From the NCBI GenBank assembly GCA_002413305.1, contig DHWS01000125.1, positions 277 to 13,278 of the forward strand: a DNA stretch of 13,002 nucleotides, written 5' to 3'. Under the pieces are notes generated by a model. The model ran no database searches, was not told the origin of the DNA, and saw only the letters and a list, made by a program, of their open reading frames with translations. The position numbers and the translations under genes are program-made. Position 1 is the first letter of the stretch. Each line of letters begins with the position of its first letter. The DNA is from Actinobacteria bacterium UBA5176 (GTDB lineage Bacteria; Actinomycetota; UBA4738). Below are positions 6,984 to 13,002 of the stretch, piece by piece.

Positions 6984-8186
6984 TTGCGGAGCAAGACAAC
7001 GGTGCTGCGCGTCGTCACCCTGGTGGCGCTGGTCGCCATCGTCGGGGCTGCGTGCAGCAAGAGCCCATCGGCAAGTTCCAAGAAGACCGTGAAGATCGCC
7101 GAGTTCGGCGCCTTCACGGGTCCGGTCGCACAGCTGGTGATCCCTGGCTACCAGGGGGCCAAGCTGGCCTTCGACCAGGCGAACGCCGGGAAGTTCGGAG
7201 CGCTTCCGGTCACGATCCAGTTCACACAGGAGGACACGACGGGTAGCGGTACGGTCATCCCGCCCATCGCGAAGAAGGTCAGCCAGGACCCGTCGTTCAT
7301 CGGGGTGGTCGGCCCGAACTTCTCCGGGGAGTCACTGGCCGGAGGGCCGATCTTCAACTCGGCGGGCATCCCGTTCGTCACCGCCTCGGCGACGAAGACG
7401 GCGATCAACCAGAACCACTGGGCGTTCTGGTTCCGGGCGAACGGCAACGACGATGAGCAGGGGCCGGCCGGCGGGGATTACATCGCCAAGATCCTGAAGC
7501 CGAACTGCGCCTTCGTCACCAGCGACGACTCCCCGTACGGGACGGCGCTGGCGGGCACCGTGCAGACCACGATCACCAACGACGGCGGGACGGTCCAGGC
7601 TCAGATCAACGCCGTGCAGACCAGCAACGGCAGCGTTCACCCCACCGACTTCTCGGCCCTTGTCACCAAGATCCAGACGTCGGGCTGCAAGGCCGTCTAC
7701 TACGGCGGGTACGACGCTGAGGCCGGGCTCCTCCGGACCCAGATGACGTCGGCCGGCCTCACCGACGTCACACTGGTCGGCGGCGACGGGATCGAAGACA
7801 CCACGTATGCCACCGAGGCGAAGGCCTCCGGCGAGGCGACGGTTGCCACGTGCCCGTGCGGCGACATCACCAAGTCGACCAGCCCGGACGCCCAGGCGTT
7901 CGTCAAGGACTACACGGCCAAGTGGGGCGTGGCGCCGGGCATCTACTCGGGCGAGTACTACGACGTGGCCCGGCTGTACATCAACGCCATCAAGGCCGGC
8001 AACATCACGCGCACCGCGATCAAGAACTACCTGGTGAAGGTGAACTACGTCGGGCTTACCAAGACGTATTCGTTCCAGGACAACCATGAGCTCGTTCCGA
8101 GCGACGTGAAGATCTTCTACTGGAAGGACGTGAACCAGACGTTCACGTACCTCGGCGAGTCCTCGCAGGTCCTGGCCGCGGGCTAG
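6984..8186 (+). CDS. livK: HAAT-family ABC importer substrate-binding lipoprotein (LivK-like)
   Basis: The 400-residue protein starts at TTG 6984 behind a strong RBS. Residues 1-23 form a signal peptide (basic MRSK, then a hydrophobic run) ending in 'VGAAC', with C24 the likely lipid-attached cysteine. The -3 Gly is slightly unusual for a lipobox. The mature part is a type I periplasmic-binding fold of the leucine/isoleucine/valine-binding class: 'KIAEFGAFTGP' (37-47), 'GVVGPNFSGES' (107-117), 'TASATKTAI' (133-141, the ligand carboxylate/amine site in LivJ), 'TSDDSPYG' (179-186), 'YYGGYDAEAGLLRTQ' and 'GEYYDVARLY'. Extra cysteines (C175, C235, C290, C292) could form disulfides outside the cell. 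It feeds substrate to the permeases encoded next. The true substrate may be any branched amino acid, amide, urea or related compound. Confidence 0.93.
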   Translation: MRSKTTVLRVVTLVALVAIVGAACSKSPSASSKKTVKIAEFGAFTGPVAQLVIPGYQGAKLAFDQANAGKFGALPVTIQFTQEDTTGSGTVIPPIAKKVSQDPSFIGVVGPNFSGESLAGGPIFNSAGIPFVTASATKTAINQNHWAFWFRANGNDDEQGPAGGDYIAKILKPNCAFVTSDDSPYGTALAGTVQTTITNDGGTVQAQINAVQTSNGSVHPTDFSALVTKIQTSGCKAVYYGGYDAEAGLLRTQMTSAGLTDVTLVGGDGIEDTTYATEAKASGEATVATCPCGDITKSTSPDAQAFVKDYTAKWGVAPGIYSGEYYDVARLYINAIKAGNITRTAIKNYLVKVNYVGLTKTYSFQDNHELVPSDVKIFYWKDVNQTFTYLGESSQVLAAG

Positions 8187-8200
8187 ACCATCGGGTGTCG

Positions 8201-8240
8201 CGGGAGGGGCGGGCCGAGAACGATCGGCCTGCCCCTCCCG
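8201..8240 (+). terminator. strong hairpin between livK and livH (attenuator or mRNA-stabilising)
   Basis: Arms 8201-8217 and 8224-8240 pair over 17 bases, with a single G-U pair and a six-base loop (GAACGA). No T-run follows, so it is probably a leaky terminator or a 3'-end stabiliser, not a full stop. It lies 14 bases after the livK stop and 26 bases before the livH start. This placement fits the need for excess binding protein over membrane subunits. It also argues that livH starts at 8267, not at GTG 8195. Confidence 0.75.
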
Positions 8241-8266
8241 GCGACGTGCATCGGCGTGAGGGGTCC

Positions 8267-9382
8267 ATGGCGGTTGCGAGCGAGCAGCAGGTTGGGATCC
8301 GGCGCCCCAGGATCCCATCCGCCGCATTCGGGTGGGGGGGCGCGGCCGCCCTGGTCGCGCTCCTGCTGTTCTTCGGGATCCGCCATCACGTGTGCCCGAG
8401 CAACGCTTCGGCATGGGTGAGCTTCACGATCACCGGACTCCGGCTGGGCTTCCTCTACGCGATGATCGCGCTGGGGTACACGATGGTGTACGGCGTCCTC
8501 CAGCTTCTGAACTTCGCCCACTCGGAGATCTTCATGGTGGGGTCGTTCGCGGGGCTGTACGCGTTCAAGACCCTGTTCGGCATCACCAATGCGAACCATC
8601 CGAACGGCATCGGGGGGATCTACCTGGCGGTCGTGCTGGCCGTGGGGCTGCTGGTGGCGGCACTGGCCTCGGGTGGAGCAGCGGTCATCATGGAACGCCT
8701 GGCGTACCGCCCGCTTCGCCGGCACGGAGCGTCACGCCTGGCGTACCTGATCACCGCCATCGGCGCGTCGCTGTTCCTGTCGAACCTGTTCTACCTCCTG
8801 GACGGGCATTCGCACCTCGGCCTGCCCTTCAACTGGCCCCGGATCGCCGGGGCCTCTCCGGTCGACTACCCGCAGGTCATGAAGAAGGTCATCGTGTTCA
8901 GGATCGCCAAGGTCCCCATCGACAGCCAGACGATCCTCATCGTGGCGGTGGCCATCGCGATGCTGGTGGTGCTGGACCTGTTCATCCGGCGGACCAGGGC
9001 CGGGAAGGGCATCCGGGCTGTGGCGGAGGATCCGGAAACGGCGTCACTGATGGGCGTGAACATCAACGGCATCGTGGTGATGACGTTCTTCGTGGGCGGC
9101 CTGATGGCCGGGGCTGCCGGCCTTCTGTACGGGATGTTCTTCACGCAGGCGCTCTTCAGCATGGGATTCGTCCCGGGCATCAAGGCGTTCACGGCCGCCG
9201 TGCTCGGCGGGATCGGTAACGTCCGTGGAGCCGTGCTGGGCGGGATCCTTCTGGGTCTGATCGAGAACCTCGGCGTGGCCTGCACGGGGACGCAATGGCA
9301 GTCGGTCATCGCCTTCCTCGTCCTGGTGGGCGTGCTGATGTTCCGCCCGACGGGGCTCCTCGGCGAGCAGGTCGGAGGATAG
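8267..9382 (+). CDS. livH: HAAT-family ABC importer permease (LivH-like)
   Basis: This 371-residue inner-membrane permease has about eight hydrophobic segments from residue 23 onward. The family hallmark 'GFLYAMIALGYTMVYGV' followed by 'LNFAHSEIFMVGSFAG' (61-95) is clear, as is the late block 'GGLMAGAAGLLYG' and 'GIKAFTAAVLGGIGNVRGA' (277-322). The cytoplasmic coupling (EAA-like) loop is around 'AVAEDPETASLMGVN' (251-265), which should dock on an ATPase subunit. ATG 8267 follows a GAGGGG ribosome-binding stretch (about 8258-8263). A longer in-frame start at GTG 8195 would translate through the intercistronic hairpin and adds only polar residues, so it is not used. Length is somewhat above the ~300 usual for LivH, mainly through the N-terminus and a loop at 175-220. 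Confidence 0.94.
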   Translation: MAVASEQQVGIRRPRIPSAAFGWGGAAALVALLLFFGIRHHVCPSNASAWVSFTITGLRLGFLYAMIALGYTMVYGVLQLLNFAHSEIFMVGSFAGLYAFKTLFGITNANHPNGIGGIYLAVVLAVGLLVAALASGGAAVIMERLAYRPLRRHGASRLAYLITAIGASLFLSNLFYLLDGHSHLGLPFNWPRIAGASPVDYPQVMKKVIVFRIAKVPIDSQTILIVAVAIAMLVVLDLFIRRTRAGKGIRAVAEDPETASLMGVNINGIVVMTFFVGGLMAGAAGLLYGMFFTQALFSMGFVPGIKAFTAAVLGGIGNVRGAVLGGILLGLIENLGVACTGTQWQSVIAFLVLVGVLMFRPTGLLGEQVGG

Positions 9383-9386
9383 AGCG

Positions 9387-10685
9387 ATGCCGGACGACCG
9401 GATCGATCTCCACCAGGAGGGTGGAAACCCGGATCCCCCGGATCCCGCGGCGCCAGCGGCACCCGCGTCCGGGGTCGCTCAGAAGGACACCGCCCAGCGA
9501 ACGGGGCCTCCGTCCGAGCCGCGGGCCCGATCCAGCCTGCGGGAGCGGTTCCGCCTGGCGAGAAGCCCGGTCGCCTTGATCCGGGATCGGTTCGACGGAA
9601 TGGCTCCTGTCTCCCGGTTTGGCTTCCTGACGGCAGGCGTGGCCCTCGCGGCGGTCCTTCCGGTCCTGATGCCGCACATCACCGCGGACCCCGCCTACTG
9701 GACGAGCGTGCTGACGAAGGTCGGGATCGCAGCGCTGCTCGCCCTCGGGCTGAACGTGGTGGTCGGGTTCGCCGGCCTCCTCGATCTCGGCTACGTGGCG
9801 TTCTTCGCGGTGGGCGCCTACACGTTCGCCATCCTGTCCGGCGCGAGCCGGTACGCCATCGCCCTCACGCGCAGCGATCCGAATGCGTTCAAGCTGCTCC
9901 CCACCTGGCACATGTACTCCTGGCTGTTCTTCTTCGCGGCCCTCGCGGTGGCGCTGGTGGCCGGGGTGATCCTGGGCGCGCCCACGCTTCGCCTCCGCGG
10001 CGACTATCTGGCCATCGTGACCCTTGGATTCGGCGAGATCGTCCGGATCACTGCGGACAACCTCACGTCGGTCACCGACGGCTCGCAGGGGATCCCACAG
10101 ATCCCCCATCCCGCGCTCACGGTGGGGCCGGTCCATTACAACTTCGGCTTGAACGACGCCGCCTACTACTGGCTGCTCCTTGGGGTCATCGTCGTCTGGA
10201 TCCTCCTGCTGCGCCGGATCAACGCGTCCCGGATCGGGCGGGCCTGGGCGGCCATCCGGGAGGACGAGCTCGCCGCGGCGTCGATGGGTGTTCCGACGAT
10301 CCGGATAAAGCTGCTGGCCTTCGCCATGGGCGCCGCGGTCGCCTCGTTCGCAGGGGTCATCTACGCGAGCGAGTACGCGTTCATCGATCCCGGCACCTTC
10401 CAGCTCTTCAGCTCGGACTTCGGTTCGGTGATCATCCTGGCCATGGTGGTGCTGGGCGGGATGGGCGGGATCGCCGGCCCCATCCTGGGCGCCGGCCTGG
10501 TCATCTTCCTCCCGGAGCGGTTCCGGTTCCTGGGCGACGCCCGGTTCCTGATCTTCGGTGCCGTCCTGGTGATCGTCATGGTGCTCCGGCCGCAGGGGAT
10601 CCTGCCCAGCCGCCGCCGGGCGGCCGAGCTGGAGGGCGGCGTCAAGGACACCTCGGTCTTCGAAGCGCAGCAGCACGGAGGGTAG
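9387..10685 (+). CDS. livM: HAAT-family ABC importer permease (LivM-like) with long N-terminal extension
   Basis: The 432-residue second permease pairs with LivH to form the channel. GGAGGA (9374-9379) stands seven bases before ATG 9387, and the gap to livH is four bases. The first ~70 residues are Pro/Asp/Ala- then Arg-rich and lack membrane character; they should lie in the cytoplasm. The membrane part starts near residue 78. It contains 'LGLNVVVGFAGLLDLGYVAF' then 'FAVGAYTF' (the LivM hallmark, with Asp where Ser is common), 'RLRGDYLAIVTLGFGEI' and the coupling loop 'WAAIREDELAAASMGV', and ends with 'GMGGIAGPILGA' and 'VLRPQGI'. An internal ATG at 9600 would remove the extension, but the RBS favours 9387. 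About 9-10 membrane helices are likely. Confidence 0.93.
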   Translation: MPDDRIDLHQEGGNPDPPDPAAPAAPASGVAQKDTAQRTGPPSEPRARSSLRERFRLARSPVALIRDRFDGMAPVSRFGFLTAGVALAAVLPVLMPHITADPAYWTSVLTKVGIAALLALGLNVVVGFAGLLDLGYVAFFAVGAYTFAILSGASRYAIALTRSDPNAFKLLPTWHMYSWLFFFAALAVALVAGVILGAPTLRLRGDYLAIVTLGFGEIVRITADNLTSVTDGSQGIPQIPHPALTVGPVHYNFGLNDAAYYWLLLGVIVVWILLLRRINASRIGRAWAAIREDELAAASMGVPTIRIKLLAFAMGAAVASFAGVIYASEYAFIDPGTFQLFSSDFGSVIILAMVVLGGMGGIAGPILGAGLVIFLPERFRFLGDARFLIFGAVLVIVMVLRPQGILPSRRRAAELEGGVKDTSVFEAQQHGG

Positions 10686-11603
10686 ATGGTCGCGGTTCTG
10701 GAGTCGGAGGCGCTGACCAAGCAGTTCGGAGGCCTACGAGCTCTTTCGGGCGTCGACCTCACCATCGAGGACGGCCAGATCTTCAGCCTGATCGGGCCGA
10801 ACGGGGCCGGGAAGACCACGTTCTTCAACGTGGTGGCCGGGATCTTCCGGCCCACCTCGGGGTCGATGCGGTTCCTGGGAGGGCCGCTGTTGGAGTTCCA
10901 GCCCCTGTCGTTCCTGCCGCTCTGGAGGCGACCCCGGAGGCCGTTCCAGATCACGCGCCTGGGGATCGGCCGCACGTTCCAGAACATCCGGCTGTTCGCG
11001 AACATGACCGCCATCGAGAACGTCATGGTCGGCGTCGACGCGCACAACCGGAGTGGGGTCGTGGGAGCCATGCTTCGAAGCGGCCGCCACCGCCACGAGG
11101 AGGTTGTCACCTCGGGGCGAGCCAGGGAGCTGCTGGAGTTCGTGGGGATCGCCCGATACGCGGGCGAGCTCGCCAAGAACCTTGCCTACGGGGACCAGCG
11201 CCGCCTCGAGATCGCTCGAGCCATGGGGACGAGTCCCAAGCTCCTCATGCTGGACGAGCCAGCTGCCGGGATGAACCCGGCCGAGAAAGCCGCGCTCATG
11301 AGGCTGATCCAGAAGATCCGTGACCAAGGGATCACGATCCTGCTGATCGAACACGACATGAAGGTGGTGATGGGGATCTCGGACAGGATCGCCGTGCTCG
11401 ACTTCGGACAGAAGATCGCAGAGGGCCGGCCGCAGGAGGTCCAGAAGGACCCGCGAGTCATCGAGGCCTACCTGGGCCGGGGCGCGGTGGGTGCGGCTTC
11501 GGAGGGGGACGAACCGGAGGCGAGCCCGGGATCGGCAGACGAACCGGGCCCAGACGCCCCCGCGCCGAGCGCGGATTCCTCCGACGGGGAGGTCACCGTC
11601 TGA
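10686..11603 (+). CDS. livG: HAAT-family ABC importer ATPase (LivG-like)
   Basis: The 305-residue ATP-binding subunit powers uptake on the cytoplasmic face. The order is Walker A 'GPNGAGKT' (37-44), Q-loop 'RTFQNIRLF' with Q99, the signature 'LAYGDQRRLEIARAM' (166-180; the usual LSGGQ is replaced, as is common in LivG), Walker B 'LLMLDEP' (186-192) and the switch His H223 in 'IEHDM'. 'NPAEKAALMRLI' and 'AYLG' near 261-264 are typical of LivG. Two features stand out. A Pro/Arg/Phe-rich stretch (about 68-88) between Walker A and the Q-loop appears longer than usual. A ~39-residue acidic, Pro/Ser-rich tail follows the normal end. ATG 10686 directly follows the livM stop, with GGAGGG inside the end of livM. 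Confidence 0.95.
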   Translation: MVAVLESEALTKQFGGLRALSGVDLTIEDGQIFSLIGPNGAGKTTFFNVVAGIFRPTSGSMRFLGGPLLEFQPLSFLPLWRRPRRPFQITRLGIGRTFQNIRLFANMTAIENVMVGVDAHNRSGVVGAMLRSGRHRHEEVVTSGRARELLEFVGIARYAGELAKNLAYGDQRRLEIARAMGTSPKLLMLDEPAAGMNPAEKAALMRLIQKIRDQGITILLIEHDMKVVMGISDRIAVLDFGQKIAEGRPQEVQKDPRVIEAYLGRGAVGAASEGDEPEASPGSADEPGPDAPAPSADSSDGEVTV

Positions 11604-12337
11604 TGCCCCTCCTCGAGCTCCACGACGTCCACATCCACTACGGTGGGATCGAAGCGGTCAAGGGCATCGACCTCTCGGTGGAGGAGGGCGAGATCGTCAC
11701 GCTGATCGGGGGCAACGGGGCCGGCAAGACCACCACGCTGAAGACCATCTCGGGAGTGAAGCGGCCCACCACCGGTTCGATCGCCTTCCGGGACAAGCGG
11801 ATCGACGGCAGGCCCGCCCACGAGGTGGCCGGCCTCGGCATCGGACACGCGCCCGAGGGCAGGAGGATCTTCGGGCGGATGTCGGTCCGGGACAACCTGG
11901 CCATGGGCCTGTACGCGGCGTCGGCTCGAGGATCGCGCGCCGAGCATCGAAGGACGGCCGACGAGGCGTACCAGCGGGTGTTCGCGCTGTTCCCGATCCT
12001 CGAGGAGCGGGCCGAACAGAAAGGGGGGACGCTGTCCGGCGGGCAACAGCAGATGCTGGCCATCGGCCGGGCGTTGATGACCCGCCCCGACCTCCTGTTG
12101 CTCGACGAGCCCTCGATGGGCCTCGCTCCCATGCTCGTGGAGAAGATCTTCGACGTCGTCAAGGAGATCAACCGCCAGGGGACCACGATCCTGTTGATCG
12201 AACAGAACGCCCACATGGCACTGAACGCGGCCACCCGCGGCTACGTGATCGAGTCCGGTTCGATCGTCCTGGAAGACAGCAGCCGGAACCTGCTCGGCAA
12301 CGACCAGGTCCGCAAGGCCTACCTGGGCGAAGAGTAG
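11603..12337 (+). CDS. livF: HAAT-family ABC importer ATPase (LivF-like)
   Basis: The 244-residue second ATPase forms a heterodimer with LivG. Its start ATG shares one base with the livG stop (TGATG), and GGGGAGG (11586-11592) lies ten bases upstream. Walker A 'GGNGAGKT' (36-43), 'PEGRRIFGRMSVRDNLAMG' with the P-E-G-R wording typical of LivF (85-103), signature 'LSGGQQQMLAIGRAL' (144-158), Walker B 'LLLLDEP' (164-170), and 'IEQNA' (199-203), in which Gln replaces the switch His as is normal in this subfamily. Length is standard. It closes the five-gene importer operon; no clear terminator follows in the 32 bases before the next gene. Confidence 0.96.
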   Translation: MPLLELHDVHIHYGGIEAVKGIDLSVEEGEIVTLIGGNGAGKTTTLKTISGVKRPTTGSIAFRDKRIDGRPAHEVAGLGIGHAPEGRRIFGRMSVRDNLAMGLYAASARGSRAEHRRTADEAYQRVFALFPILEERAEQKGGTLSGGQQQMLAIGRALMTRPDLLLLDEPSMGLAPMLVEKIFDVVKEINRQGTTILLIEQNAHMALNAATRGYVIESGSIVLEDSSRNLLGNDQVRKAYLGEE

Positions 12338-12355
12338 TCGGCTCCCCACCGCCGC

Positions 12356-12361
12356 TAGCAT
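12356..12361 (+). promoter_or_regulatory. possible -10 box for the amine oxidase gene (leaderless)
   Basis: TAGCAT fits TAnnnT and lies eight bases before ATG 12370, in a gap with no Shine-Dalgarno sequence. This suggests the oxidase can be transcribed on its own, as a leaderless message, in addition to any read-through from the importer operon. No -35 is evident. Confidence 0.38.
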
Positions 12362-12369
12362 GGGCAGCC

Positions 12370-13002
12370 ATGCGAAAGATCGACGTGGCAGTGGTGGGTG
12401 CCGGTGTCATGGGGGCGGCGACCGCCAGGGCTCTGGCTCGGCGAGGTCGCACCGTCGGGCTCTTCGAGCGGCGCGAGGTGGGGCACGACCACGGCTCCAG
12501 CCACGGCCGTTCCCGTATCTTCCGCTTCTCCTACCACGACCCGGTGTACGTGCGGATGGCCATGGAGGCCCTGCCGTTGTGGCGCGCCCTTGAGGCCGAA
12601 GCCGGCGAGGACCTCCTCACCGTGACCGGCGGTTTGGACGCGGGGCCCGCCGCTGACGTCAACGCCGCGGCCCTGGGGCAGGTGGGCGCACGGTTCGAAT
12701 GGCTGGAACCTCCGGCGGCTCGCGAGCGCTTCGGCCTGGCCTACCCTGGCGGCACACGGCTCCTGTTCCAGCCGGACGCCGGATGGCTCCGGGCCGACCG
12801 GGCCTGGGCGGCTCTGTCCCGGCTGGCCGTCGCGGGAGGTGCGGAGCTGCACGAAAACACCCCTGTCGAAGCGCTCCTGGCCCGGGGCGAAGAGGTCGAG
12901 GTTCGAGCCGCCGGGGAGACCGTCCGGGCGTCGGTGGCCGTGGTCACGGCCGGCGCGTGGTCGAAGGACCTCCTGGGGCAGGCCGGCGTCGAGCTCGCCG
13001 TG
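12370..13002 (+). CDS. FAD-dependent amine oxidase, monomeric sarcosine oxidase family (partial, 3' end outside window)
   Basis: The frame is open from ATG 12370 to the window edge (211 codons seen). The start gives an immediate FAD-binding Rossmann motif, 'VAVVGAGVMGAATARALARRG', with G10, G12, G15 and the ribose-binding E33. Next comes 'HGSSHGRSRIFR' (41-52), the hallmark of monomeric sarcosine oxidase and N-methyltryptophan oxidase; H45 and R49 fall at the positions of the flavin-site His and Arg of sarcosine oxidase. Later 'TVTGGLDAGP' and 'VVTAGAWSKDLL' (second flavin contact region) also fit. These enzymes oxidise N-methyl or other secondary amino acids with oxygen, giving hydrogen peroxide. 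The cysteine that carries FAD covalently would be in the missing part. Its place behind an amino-acid-type importer suggests a linked catabolic role. Confidence 0.87.
   Translation, partial: MRKIDVAVVGAGVMGAATARALARRGRTVGLFERREVGHDHGSSHGRSRIFRFSYHDPVYVRMAMEALPLWRALEAEAGEDLLTVTGGLDAGPAADVNAAALGQVGARFEWLEPPAARERFGLAYPGGTRLLFQPDAGWLRADRAWAALSRLAVAGGAELHENTPVEALLARGEEVEVRAAGETVRASVAVVTAGAWSKDLLGQAGVELAV

Noticed and set aside
6737..7117. A longer N-terminus for the STAS protein (start at 7117)
   Set aside because: The extra 127 residues have no domain, cross the divergent intergenic region and run antisense to the livK signal peptide. The STAS domain begins right after ATG 6736.
8195..8266. An upstream GTG start for livH
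   Set aside because: It would place the 17-bp hairpin inside the coding region and add only polar residues. ATG 8267 has a better ribosome binding site and leads into the family's N-terminus.
9306..10676. A 456-codon minus-strand frame opposite livM
   Set aside because: It is Gln/Asp/Arg/Gly-rich antisense of a permease gene with no domain and no start signal. The plus-strand LivM motifs are unambiguous.
12360..12593. ATG 12360 as the start of a small gene
   Set aside because: It is in a different frame from the amine oxidase, gives a Gly/Arg-rich product with no domain, and overlaps the clear FAD-binding motif of the real gene.

Overview
This is a very GC-rich, gene-dense window with frequent GTG/TTG starts, stop/start overlaps of 1-4 bases, and possible promoters lying almost on top of start codons. 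Together with an actinobacterial style of trp locus, this suggests a free-living high-GC bacterium, most likely an actinomycete-related lineage (Actinomycetota or a neighbouring phylum). I cannot name a genus. I see no insertion sequence, phage gene, CRISPR array, tRNA or rRNA, and nothing that marks recent transfer.

Left part (1-4893, all + strand). The window opens in the 3' end of a gene that looks like DNA polymerase III alpha (dnaE). Next come a HisA/PriA-family isomerase gene, a small four-helix membrane protein gene that resembles the trp-operon-associated membrane protein of actinobacteria, and then trpC, trpB and trpA, each overlapping the next. trpF is not in its common place between trpC and trpB, so the HisA/PriA-family protein is a candidate for the missing phosphoribosylanthranilate isomerase. 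However, it lacks two residues that are normally conserved in that family. The 177-base gap before trpC is structured: three 11-bp direct repeats, a 13-bp palindrome, a second dyad, a strong -10 box, and a short leader reading frame with one Trp codon that overlaps the trpC start.

Middle part (4913-6736, all - strand, converging on trpA). Three tightly packed genes are read right to left: an anti-sigma antagonist (STAS), a short HATPase anti-sigma kinase (RsbW/SpoIIAB type), and a membrane-anchored alpha/beta hydrolase whose start overlaps the kinase. No sigma factor gene is beside them.

Right part (6984-12337, + strand). This is a complete branched-chain-amino-acid-type (HAAT) ABC importer: lipoprotein binding protein, two permeases and two ATPases. 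A 17-bp-stem hairpin lies between the binding protein gene and the first permease gene, which should allow more binding protein than membrane complex to be made. The window ends inside a flavin amine oxidase gene of the monomeric sarcosine oxidase family, which may act on a substrate the importer brings in.

Most of the window is ordinary core metabolism and transport. The points most worth a second look are the altered HisA/PriA active site in a trp locus that may lack trpF, the repeat-rich trpC control region with its leader frame, and the hydrolase linked to a partner-switching pair.
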